Under the pieces are notes generated by a model. The model made no database searches, was not told where the DNA came from, and saw only the letters and a list, made by a program, of their open reading frames with translations. The position numbers and the translations under genes are program-made. From an uncultured Bacillota bacterium (lineage in GTDB: Bacteria > Bacillota_A > Clostridia > Peptostreptococcales > Anaerovoracaceae), in contig CAMOWO010000039.1 in assembly GCA_946628525.1 (NCBI GenBank), positions 1 through 7,123 of the forward strand: 7,123 nucleotides of DNA, written 5' to 3'. The first letter of the stretch is position 1; each line of letters begins with the position of its first letter. Shown here piece after piece: positions 1 to 5,783 of the stretch.

Positions 1-396
1 GCACCACCCATCGATCCCCCGGACCTCCGGGTGTCTGGCATCCCCGACGATGAGCACCTGTTTTGCCGTTTCGCTCACCAGACTATGGATCTTCGCAACG
101 AAAGGACAGGTCGCATCCACGAGGTCCAGTTGTTTCTTTTCTGCCTCTTCGTAGAACGCCCTGCCTTCTCCGTGTGACCGGATGATCACCGTGGCGCCGG
201 CGGGCACCTGGGAGAGATCATGGATGACCTCCACACCTTTCTCCGCCAGCTCGTCTGTTACTATGCTGTTGTGGATCAGCGGCCCCATGGAATAGATCGG
301 TTCGGCGCTGGCCGCTGCCGCCTTCTCCGCCTTCTCGATGGCCTGGCGCACGCCGAAGCAGAACCCCGCGTTCTCAGCCCTTCTTATTTCTTTCAT
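1..396 (-). CDS. ispH: 4-hydroxy-3-methylbut-2-enyl diphosphate reductase IspH (LytB), N-terminal 132 codons, cut by the window edge
   Basis: IspH is the [4Fe-4S] enzyme of the last step of the MEP isoprenoid pathway, reducing HMBPP to IPP and DMAPP in the cytoplasm. The translation starts MKEIRRAENAGFCFGVRQAI, the family N-terminus. Visible family landmarks are the cluster ligand Cys13 in GFCFGV, His42 in GPLIHN, His76 in IRSHG, the second cluster ligand Cys97 in DATCPFV, and His122 and Glu124 in RHPEV. They match E. coli Cys12, His41, His74, Cys96, His124 and Glu126. The third cluster cysteine and the rest of the protein lie beyond position 1, so I cannot tell whether it carries the C-terminal S1 extension common in Clostridia. 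The ATG at 396 is supported by GGAGAAG at 401-407. The start lies 23 nt inside the end of rarA, so the two genes share a transcript. Confidence 0.96.
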   Translation of the reverse strand, partial: MKEIRRAENAGFCFGVRQAIEKAEKAAAASAEPIYSMGPLIHNSIVTDELAEKGVEVIHDLSQVPAGATVIIRSHGEGRAFYEEAEKKQLDLVDATCPFVAKIHSLVSETAKQVLIVGDARHPEVRGIDGWC

Positions 397-1666
397 CGAT
401 CTTCTCCAGCTCATCAAGGTATTTTTTGAAGGATGCTTCGTTGCCGTTGTTCGTCGGCTTGTAGTACTTCACGCCTTCCTTATAAAGGTTGTCCGGCAGA
501 TACTGCTGCGTGACGTACCCTCCATAGGAGTGAGGGTATTTATAGTCCAGCCCCCTGCCCAGTTTGGCTGCTCCGCTGTAGTGGGAGTCCATCAGGTGGG
601 CCGGGACATCGTCGATTTTTTTGTGCCGCAGATCGCTCTCTGCCGCATAAAGCGCCTGACATGATGCATTGGATTTCGGGCATGATGCCAGCAGCACCAC
701 GGCCTCCGCCAGATTGATCTTCGCCTCGGGCAGTCCCACCATCTGAGCCGCCTGGACGCAGGATGTCACCACGGTGATGGCATTCGGATACGCCATCCCC
801 ACGTCCTCGCTGGCCATCACCAGAAGCCGCCGTCCGATCATCATGATGTCCGCGCCGCCTTCCAGCAGCCTGGCAAGGTAGTGTACCGCAGCGTGAGGGT
901 CGCTTCCCCGCACCGACTTCTGAAGTGCTGAGAGAAGATTATACTTATCCTCTTCCTTATCATAGAACGTCGTCTGCCTCTGCATGGCCTCGCCGACGAT
1001 CTCCTTCGACAGCGTCTCTCCCTCCTCCAGGTTATCGATGATGAACCCCAAAGTATCCAGAGCCACTCTGCAGTCTCCGCCGCTCATCTCCCCAAGGATA
1101 CGCAAAGCGTCCTCGTCGTACCGGATGCCGTAGCCGCCGAATCCTCTCTCCTTGTCCTCGATCGTCCGCTTCAGTATGATCAGGATCTCCTCCGTGGTGA
1201 GCCTGTGGAACTCGTAGATGTTCCTTACTCTGCTGAGGATGGCGTTGTTCACGGAAAAGTACGGATTCTCGGTGGTGCTCCCGATGAATCTTACGATGCC
1301 CTCTTCGATGGCCTTGAGCAAAGAATCCTGCTGCAGTTTGTTCCACCGGTGCACCTCATCCACGTACAGGCACGTCGTCTCCTGCATGAGTCCGCTGTGC
1401 CTGAGCTTGGCCGTCTCCAGTATGCTCTTCAGTTCCTTCGTTCCGGTGGTGGACGCATTGATCTCAACGAAACTGCTGTCCATCTCCTTGGCGATGATAC
1501 GCGCAAGGGTCGTCTTGCCCGTTCCCGAAGGGCCGAAGAATATGGCAGAATCAAAGGTCTTGTTCTTTATGGAATTATAAAACAGGGACCCCTCAAACAT
1601 GAAATGGGTCTGTCCCACGAACTCATCGAGAGTACGTGGCCTCATTCTCGTAGATAAAGGTATCAT
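374..1666 (-). CDS. rarA: Replication-associated recombination protein A (RarA/MgsA), AAA+ ATPase
   Basis: RarA (MgsA) is a cytoplasmic AAA+ ATPase of the clamp-loader and RuvB clade that acts at stalled replication forks. The 430-residue length is close to the usual length (E. coli RarA is about 447). The N-terminus MIPLSTRMRPRTLDEFVGQ is the family signature. Other motifs are Walker A GPSGTGKTT (45-53), Walker B CLYVDE (99-104), a sensor-1 segment IGSTTENP (128-135), the likely arginine finger in LSRVR (144-148), and sensor-2 GDCRVALD (197-204). The C-terminal MgsA-type domain includes ARLLEGGADIMMIGRRL (265-281), ASEDVGMAYP (285-294) and the terminal YYKPTNNGNE (401-410). The ATG at 1666 is preceded by AGAAGGA (1673-1679) at 6-nt spacing. 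A promoter-like sequence precedes the gene. The 3' end overlaps ispH by 23 nt. Nothing looks damaged. Confidence 0.97.
   Translation of the reverse strand: MIPLSTRMRPRTLDEFVGQTHFMFEGSLFYNSIKNKTFDSAIFFGPSGTGKTTLARIIAKEMDSSFVEINASTTGTKELKSILETAKLRHSGLMQETTCLYVDEVHRWNKLQQDSLLKAIEEGIVRFIGSTTENPYFSVNNAILSRVRNIYEFHRLTTEEILIILKRTIEDKERGFGGYGIRYDEDALRILGEMSGGDCRVALDTLGFIIDNLEEGETLSKEIVGEAMQRQTTFYDKEEDKYNLLSALQKSVRGSDPHAAVHYLARLLEGGADIMMIGRRLLVMASEDVGMAYPNAITVVTSCVQAAQMVGLPEAKINLAEAVVLLASCPKSNASCQALYAAESDLRHKKIDDVPAHLMDSHYSGAAKLGRGLDYKYPHSYGGYVTQQYLPDNLYKEGVKYYKPTNNGNEASFKKYLDELEKIDERNKKG
401..407 (-). promoter_or_regulatory. Ribosome binding site of ispH inside the rarA coding region
   Basis: GGAGAAG on the minus strand, with its GGAG core 7 nt before the ispH ATG at 396. 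It lies inside the last codons of rarA and fixes the ispH start. It also shows that ispH translation can initiate within the preceding reading frame. Confidence 0.7.
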
Positions 1667-1708
1667 GGCACATCCTTCTCTTCATTAAAGTCATGTTCAC
1701 GCCCCTAT

Positions 1709-1737
1709 ATCCTACATCAAATCATGGCTGTTTTCAA
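1709..1737 (-). promoter_or_regulatory. Candidate sigma-A-type promoter for rarA-ispH
   Basis: On the minus strand, TTGAAA (1737-1732) and TAGGAT (1714-1709) are separated by exactly 17 nt. They match the -35 and -10 consensus at 5 of 6 and 4 of 6 positions. The site sits in the only spacer of the window longer than 20 nt (1667-1747), upstream of rarA. I see no stem-loop with a T-run there, so read-through from the Tad operon may also supply rarA. Placement is by consensus matching only. Confidence 0.4.
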
Positions 1738-1747
1738 CTTCCGGACA

Positions 1748-2299
1748 TCACTGGGCCCCTCTCTTCTCCGCATCTTCTGCGTAGATCTGCCGCTTCATGA
1801 GGGCCACCTTCGTGATGATGTCGCTGATGTAGTAGTTCTTGTAGTAGATATACTCCACCGTCTCGTCGAGATAATCCCGCCTGCCGTCCCGTATGTCCAC
1901 TTTGAGCTGGTCGATAAAGGAGGTGAGATTCCGGCGAAGATCAGGACTTCCCTCTGTTACCGGAACGTAGGCGATCTTCACCTGCCCCGTATCCTTGTTG
2001 TAGAAGACGGTATCCGTGGTAAGGGTGACCTTCGCCGGGGAAATGAAGTACTGCACGGCATTTCCCAGTATGATCATCGTCCGTTCCAAAAGATACAGCG
2101 CGTCTTCCGTCCGCTCGATCCTGTAGCTCGACAGCGGGCAAAACCCACTGCAATCATAACAAGCCATCTGGCCTTCATCCGATGCGATAAATCCCATGGG
2201 CATGAAAAACTCGCACTGCCCTGACGAAAGCATGACTTTCTCGTATTCCGCCAGGCTGCCTCCTTCCAGCCTCAGTTTGAATCCCTTATCCTCCCACAT
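1748..2299 (-). CDS. DUF6382-like cytoplasmic protein of the Tad locus, without an FHA domain
   Basis: A soluble protein of 183 residues with no signal peptide or membrane segment. Its pattern (FFMPMGFI at 31-38, YDCSGFCPLSSY at 48-59, a helical stretch at about 66-85, then a beta-rich TLTTDTVFYNKDTGQVKIAYVPV at 92-114) resembles the N-terminal DUF6382 domain. In Clostridia that domain is encoded near Tad genes and is usually followed by a C-terminal FHA domain. The FHA part is absent: the frame ends in a charged helix after YYKNYYISDIITKVALM. A cysteine cluster, C29/C47/C50/C54, is visible. The role is unknown; a regulatory or assembly part is only inferred. The start was chosen at ATG 2299 because AAAGGA lies 6 nt before it. 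The longer open frame up to 2407 would run back into the preceding gene. The gene begins 14 nt after that gene's stop. Confidence 0.75.
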   Translation of the reverse strand: MWEDKGFKLRLEGGSLAEYEKVMLSSGQCEFFMPMGFIASDEGQMACYDCSGFCPLSSYRIERTEDALYLLERTMIILGNAVQYFISPAKVTLTTDTVFYNKDTGQVKIAYVPVTEGSPDLRRNLTSFIDQLKVDIRDGRRDYLDETVEYIYYKNYYISDIITKVALMKRQIYAEDAEKRGAQ

Positions 2300-2305
2300 A
2301 TCCGT

Positions 2306-2311
2306 TCCTTT
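2306..2311 (-). promoter_or_regulatory. Ribosome binding site that sets the start of the DUF6382-like gene
   Basis: AAAGGA on the minus strand, 6 nt before ATG 2299, in the 14-nt gap after the preceding stop (2314-2316). It argues for the 183-residue protein over the longer frame that begins inside the upstream gene. Confidence 0.7.
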
Positions 2312-2313
2312 CT

Positions 2314-3063
2314 TTATCCGCCGCCGCACTTCGAGCACGGCGTGTACCCTTTCTCGATGGCTTCCTCTCTGTCTATCGTTATGGTATGTCTGTTGATGGA
2401 CCGGCACGAACCTCTGTGATAGGCCGTCCCCTCGCTTCTGTAGCAGTAGACGATGCTCCCGTCGGGAAGATCTCCCGACTTACAGAGGCCGCATGCTCCG
2501 TACTTTTGTTTCAGCTGTCCCGTCAGCACCTTTTCCTCAACGGATGCCTTCACGTAGGTACAGGACTTGCTGTGATACCGTTCGCCCATCTGCGGGAAGA
2601 TCACCACGGCGTGAGCATCGCCCCCGGACTCCAGGGCCTCTCTTCCCATGCCCCCGGCGGTGCTTTCTTTCCCGATGAAACTCCTGTATTTGATCCCGGC
2701 ATCCAGCTTGTGGACCCGCCCGAACCCCAGGGGAGCATTCATGGACACCTCCGCTTTTATCCTGTAGACGTTCACGCCTTCGCTGAGTCCACTGCCGATG
2801 AGAGACCTCGAGATGCTCAGATGATCGAGGCCCTGCACGTCCTGCCGGACCCTCCTCTCAACCAAAGATCCCGGCGGTGCTCCCGAGACCTTGTCGTATC
2901 CTTTGAGCGCCGCTTCATGGAGTTCGTCTCCCGCACTGTTTATCACATTCTCCCAGGCTCCTTCCACCTTGATGAAGCTGCCCATGGTCAGGATCGCGAG
3001 GATGAGCACGGGCAGGATCAGTGCCGCTTCAATGGTGTAGGAACCCCTAGTACTTCTTCTCAT
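2314..3063 (-). CDS. TadE-like pseudopilin with a duplicated cysteine-rich (H-x3-C / C-x2-C) C-terminal domain
   Basis: A 249-residue protein with a class III prepilin-like N-terminus, MRRSTRGSYTIEAALILP. This is a basic leader, Gly7 as the likely cleavage site, Glu12 at mature +5, then a hydrophobic helix to about residue 30. It is the TadE-type minor pilin pattern, normally processed by TadV/CpaA and placed with its C-terminus outside the membrane. Residues 31-150 are a variable domain. Residues 153-246 hold two tandem copies of a module: Y163-H164-x3-C168-x22-C191-x2-C194 and Y215-H216-x3-C220-x22-C243-x2-C246. The protein ends in GGG. The module resembles small zinc-binding units of the Ada N-terminal type, so metal binding is likely but inferred. 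The ATG at 3063 overlaps the preceding gene by 17 nt and has AGGAG at 3075-3079 upstream. Confidence 0.85.
   Translation of the reverse strand: MRRSTRGSYTIEAALILPVLILAILTMGSFIKVEGAWENVINSAGDELHEAALKGYDKVSGAPPGSLVERRVRQDVQGLDHLSISRSLIGSGLSEGVNVYRIKAEVSMNAPLGFGRVHKLDAGIKYRSFIGKESTAGGMGREALESGGDAHAVVIFPQMGERYHSKSCTYVKASVEEKVLTGQLKQKYGACGLCKSGDLPDGSIVYCYRSEGTAYHRGSCRSINRHTITIDREEAIEKGYTPCSKCGGG
2326..2607 (-). repeat. Tandem duplicated protein module in the TadE-like gene
   Basis: The DNA for residues 153-194 (2607-2482) and 205-246 (2451-2326) encodes two copies of one module offset by exactly 52 residues. Aligned pairs are V153/V205, G160/G212, Y163/Y215, H164/H216, C168/C220, C191/C243 and C194/C246. 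Outside these positions the copies differ strongly, so the duplication is old or was kept only for the metal ligands. It is a protein-level repeat, not a recent DNA repeat. Confidence 0.75.
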
Positions 3064-4243
3064 ATTTGAAATTTCTCCTGCCGCATTTCAGCGCAACGTG
3101 GATCCCCGTGGAGTGCTCTGCGATGACGAAGTTTTTGTCGCTGTTCATCCTGGTGTTGATCTGGATCAGATCCATGATCCTTGCCGTCTTGAGGGTCTCA
3201 TCCTGGAAGAACAGCAGGAACTGAAGATACCCGTTGTAATCGTATCCCTTCTCCCGCTCCGGGTAGAAGATGCCGCCTTTGATCCCTTCGATGGCACTGT
3301 CCAGATCGATGGCCCAGGTGCTGTCATCCTTCATCAGCGGCACCTTGTGTCCCTCCCAGAGAAGCTTGATGTCATTGTCCGCTTCTGCGTAGGCCCAGGT
3401 GGAAGCCAAGGCCATCTGTGTAAGGGGCGCCGCCTCCGGCGTGATGATCTCCGCCACTGCGAGAAGCGCCTCCATCTTTTCCTTATCCGAATACAGGTAT
3501 TGGAGATTCAAAGGAAACCGGAGGGCCTGCATGGCCAGCTCCACACGCTTCTCGTTTTTTCGGTCGGAGCATTCCCCGCCCAGAACGTACTCCACTTCGT
3601 TTCTGAAAAAGTGATCTTCTTTCACTTTCACGGCGCAGCTGTTGAAATGACTGAGGATGTATTTGTTCACCAGATACTCATCGCTTCCCTCCCGGAGCAC
3701 GCTCTTCAGATCCGAGAAGTTCTCGGCAATGGACTTCGCCGTGGAAGTGAGGCTCGGCTTCGGCATATCGTGGGTCGGAAGGGAGACGATGACCTTCTCG
3801 TTTCTCAAGGTCTCGTATTCCATATCGTTTCCCTCCACCGCAGGATCCGGTTTCAGAAGGTCCAAAACCTTCGCATACTTCATATGCTCGATCATCTGCT
3901 CCCGTACGAGCTGTGTATCCGCTGCGCACCAGCCCTCTCCGCTCACCGAGACGTTGCCGATGCGCACGCCCGACATGCCGTCAAGGCAGTGATCCATATA
4001 GGACCGGAACCTGCCCGTCAGCTGCGCCTTCCTTCCGCCCAGCAGGAACAAGCCGTACTCCTCGAAGGTGTAGCGGTCGAACTCCGACATCACAGAATCC
4101 CCCGACAGATCCGCCGCAAGGTCCACCCTGCTGACGGTGTAATCCGCCCTTGCCGCTGACATGAGGGCGATCGTTATGGTCATCAGAGCAGCCAGGATCG
4201 TCATCAGAAACACGCTGCTGCTCCCTCTCTTACTGTTCTTCAT
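3047..4243 (-). CDS. DUF5702-type pseudopilin-like membrane protein of the Tad locus
   Basis: A 398-residue protein that begins MKNSKRGSSSVFLMTILAAL: a short basic leader, a Gly as a possible processing point, and one hydrophobic helix (about 9-30), followed by a large, presumably external domain. The stretch SEFDRYTFEEYGLFLLGG (52-69) fits the DUF5702 pattern found in clostridial Tad loci in the place of TadF/TadG. Unlike the two TadE-like neighbours it has no Glu at +5 (the residues after Gly7 are SSSVF), so processing by the prepilin peptidase is uncertain. The rest is mostly charged and helical and shows no catalytic motif that I recognise. It starts 14 nt inside the preceding gene (stop at 4230-4232) and overlaps the following gene by 17 nt, which indicates translational coupling. 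A role as minor pilin or assembly factor is inferred from position and N-terminus. Confidence 0.8.
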   Translation of the reverse strand: MKNSKRGSSSVFLMTILAALMTITIALMSAARADYTVSRVDLAADLSGDSVMSEFDRYTFEEYGLFLLGGRKAQLTGRFRSYMDHCLDGMSGVRIGNVSVSGEGWCAADTQLVREQMIEHMKYAKVLDLLKPDPAVEGNDMEYETLRNEKVIVSLPTHDMPKPSLTSTAKSIAENFSDLKSVLREGSDEYLVNKYILSHFNSCAVKVKEDHFFRNEVEYVLGGECSDRKNEKRVELAMQALRFPLNLQYLYSDKEKMEALLAVAEIITPEAAPLTQMALASTWAYAEADNDIKLLWEGHKVPLMKDDSTWAIDLDSAIEGIKGGIFYPEREKGYDYNGYLQFLLFFQDETLKTARIMDLIQINTRMNSDKNFVIAEHSTGIHVALKCGRRNFKYEKKY

Positions 4244-4625
4244 CCCACAGCATCCCCTTCACAAGCATGCAATACCTCGCATAACGTGGGCCGTCCACTC
4301 CATGGGCCTCGCCTTCGATCTCACCTCTGGGGGAGTTCTTCAGCAGTCCTCTGTTATTCATGAAAACATAGTCCTTGCCGTATACCGTGCCCCCGAAGGT
4401 GCTCCGGTCTGTCCTCATATCCCCCTGCCAGTTTCCCGGGTCCAGATAGACGTTTTTCTCTGTGATCATCCCCGCCTGGGCCCGCAGCGCGATGTGCATC
4501 TCACACCGCTGCTGCATCTGGTGATAGAAGAACATGATCATGAGCATGACCGTAAGGACTGCCAGCACCACCACCGGCAGCACCACCGCTGCCTCCACGA
4601 TGTAATTGCCCTTCCTGCTCCTCAT
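4230..4625 (-). CDS. TadE-like pseudopilin
   Basis: A 131-residue protein with the TadE-type N-terminus MRSRKGNYIVEAAVVLPVVV. It has a basic leader, Gly6 as the likely cleavage point, Glu11 at mature +5, a hydrophobic helix to about residue 34, then a small external domain with Cys41 and Cys119. TadE-like pseudopilins are minor components needed for Flp pilus biogenesis. The ATG at 4625 shares its A with the TGA stop of the upstream pilin gene (TGATG), a stop-start coupling. A TTG one codon earlier (4628) is possible but less likely. No good ribosome binding site is visible at normal distance (GAGGG is about 17 nt away), so translation probably depends on re-initiation after the pilin. Its end overlaps the next gene by 14 nt. 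Confidence 0.88.
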   Translation of the reverse strand: MRSRKGNYIVEAAVVLPVVVLAVLTVMLMIMFFYHQMQQRCEMHIALRAQAGMITEKNVYLDPGNWQGDMRTDRSTFGGTVYGKDYVFMNNRGLLKNSPRGEIEGEAHGVDGPRYARYCMLVKGMLWDEEQ

Positions 4626-4783
4626 CAATTGAAATAGTTCAGTCCCTCGAAGGTCCTGTTCACGAAATCCGTGATCTGCGTCTTAAAAATCAGTCCGATG
4701 GCAACGGCGATCGCCACAAGGATCGCCACCTGCACCAGCTCCATTCCTTTCCTGCTTCTGATGTACTTCTTTAATCTCTTCAT
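4625..4783 (-). CDS. Flp1-like mini-pilin, probable fibre subunit of the Tad pilus
   Basis: A small gene of 52 residues: a basic leader MKRLKKYIRSRKG, a hydrophobic helix from about residue 16 to 33 (LVQVAILVAIAVAIGLIF), then KTQITDFVNRTFEGLNYFN. Length, basic leader ending in Gly, helix, and the tail pattern IFKxxITxxVN match the Flp1-like family of Gram-positive Tad loci. The likely cleavage is after Gly13. The mature peptide would then have Glu at +2 and Gln at +5, not the usual Glu at +5. It lies between tadC and a tadE-like gene. A strong ribosome binding site (AGGGGAAGG, 4787-4795) precedes the ATG, as expected for a subunit needed in excess. Its TGA overlaps the start of the next gene by one base. 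Confidence 0.85.
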   Translation of the reverse strand: MKRLKKYIRSRKGMELVQVAILVAIAVAIGLIFKTQITDFVNRTFEGLNYFN

Positions 4784-4786
4784 TTT

Positions 4787-4795
4787 CCTTCCCCT
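4787..4795 (-). promoter_or_regulatory. Strong ribosome binding site of the Flp-like pilin gene
   Basis: AGGGGAAGG on the minus strand, in the 17-nt gap between the tadC stop and the pilin ATG at 4783. It is the most purine-rich Shine-Dalgarno in the operon. Most neighbouring genes start in overlaps with weaker sites. Confidence 0.7.
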
Positions 4796-4801
4796 TTCTT
4801 G

Positions 4802-5782
4802 TCATAGTTCGATGATGGCCGGCGCCGCAGTGATCATGATCAGCGCAATGAGGAACATGAAGAGGGGCAACAGCATGGTAGTCTCCGTCAGCCTGCCCTT
4901 CTCTTCACAGATCTTCTTCCTCTCGATCCAAAGGTTCTCGCTCTCGGCCTCCAGTTTCGCATTGAGGGCGGCTCCCTTATGGAGGTTATCCTCCATGATG
5001 TTCGAAAGCCTCAGCAGTTCCCGCATCCCGCTCTCCTTCGCAAAGGACCGAAAGAGTGTCGTCATGGACGCGTTCGTCTTATGAGACGCTTCGTAGATCT
5101 CGCCCATCTGCGTGCAAAAGTAGTCGCTGCCCCTGTCCGGAGAGCCGATGCACTCCTCCACCGATTTCTCGAAGGCCGTATTGAGCACGAGCCCGGCCTG
5201 AAGAAGGAGCACCAGCCTGTTGACGAACTCGGGCAGTTGCTTCCGGACGGATTCCTCCCGCCGCCTCTTCGCCTTCCGTTCGTCGCTGTACTTCTTGCGG
5301 CAAATCGCCATCATCACCGCCATGGTCAGCATCACGATCATGATGGTATGAGTCGGCCGCTCCCTGTTCCACTTCACTTCAGCCCCTGACCGAAGTTCCG
5401 TCGGAAGTTTCACCTTCTCCAGAGACAGATCCTCGTTGAAGCTTCCGATCACGGACCTCAGCTCATACTCCGCCGTCTCCTTCTTCGTCATCTGCGGCAC
5501 GGCCTCCTCTTCTTCTGTTTCTTCTTCACTGTACGGCGACAGCGATACATCGACTTTCTTACCAAAGACTTCGGCGCCGTCATCCACCTCCGCTCTCATC
5601 GCAAAGTGTCTCACGGCCTGCCCGGCTCCCGGCCGGATCATATAGAGTTCGCCGTCTTCCTTGATGATCGTCCCGCTGTCCGACAGGCATGATACCGCCA
5701 GATCCACCGGGATGAGTATCATTCCGATGATTGCCACTGCGATGATGCACCGCCACGTCTTGTCCAATTTCTCAAATCCCAC
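4802..5782 (-). CDS. tadC: TadC-like platform protein (type II secretion F domain) with a large external domain
   Basis: A 326-residue inner-membrane protein that pairs with TadB as the platform driven by CpaF/TadA. A first membrane segment (about 12-32) is followed by a likely external domain of about 110 residues (33-144), a second segment (145-161), a very basic cytoplasmic stretch (KKYSDERKAKRRREE), the T2SSF helical domain (about 180-300: LPEFVNRLVLLLQAGLVLNTAFEKS), and a C-terminal segment (302-323). The external domain has an acidic run, EEETEEEE (86-93), and then a helix ending in SLEKVKLPTEL...VKWN. A similar domain is typical of clostridial TadC-like proteins. The start is GTG at 5782, one base after the tadB stop, with GAGGTG 4 nt before it. 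No closer ATG gives the first membrane helix. Confidence 0.88.
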   Translation of the reverse strand: MGFEKLDKTWRCIIAVAIIGMILIPVDLAVSCLSDSGTIIKEDGELYMIRPGAGQAVRHFAMRAEVDDGAEVFGKKVDVSLSPYSEEETEEEEAVPQMTKKETAEYELRSVIGSFNEDLSLEKVKLPTELRSGAEVKWNRERPTHTIMIVMLTMAVMMAICRKKYSDERKAKRRREESVRKQLPEFVNRLVLLLQAGLVLNTAFEKSVEECIGSPDRGSDYFCTQMGEIYEASHKTNASMTTLFRSFAKESGMRELLRLSNIMEDNLHKGAALNAKLEAESENLWIERKKICEEKGRLTETTMLLPLFMFLIALIMITAAPAIIEL

Positions 5783-5783
5783 G

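Noticed and set aside
1667..1747. Possible rho-independent terminator after the Tad operon
   Set aside because: I found no GC-rich stem followed by a T-run on the minus strand. The GGGCCC at 1753-1758 is inside the end of the upstream gene and lacks a stem-loop context.
2300..2407. N-terminal extension of the DUF6382-like protein to an upstream start at 2407
   Set aside because: The extension lies almost entirely inside the preceding gene, has an Arg/His-rich low-quality sequence, and the internal ATG at 2299 has a well-spaced AAAGGA site.
2386..3069. A 227-codon plus-strand open frame opposite the second TadE-like gene
   Set aside because: It is antisense to a gene with a clear pilin-like N-terminus and repeated ligand motif. 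It shows no recognisable motif or supporting ribosome binding site.
3098..4159. A 353-codon plus-strand open frame opposite the DUF5702-type gene
   Set aside because: It lies wholly antisense to a well-supported gene in a tightly packed operon. Its translation is rich in His, Arg, Leu and Val without domain motifs, which is typical of the complement of GC-rich codons.
4626..4628. TTG start for the first TadE-like protein
   Set aside because: The next codon is an ATG that overlaps the pilin stop as TGATG, a common coupling arrangement. The TTG adds only one residue and has no better ribosome binding site.
5495..5530. A CTC/TTC-rich stretch that looks like a simple-sequence repeat
   Set aside because: It is the complement of GAA/GAG codons for the acidic run in TadC. 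It is imperfect and in frame, so there is no evidence for a phase-variable repeat.
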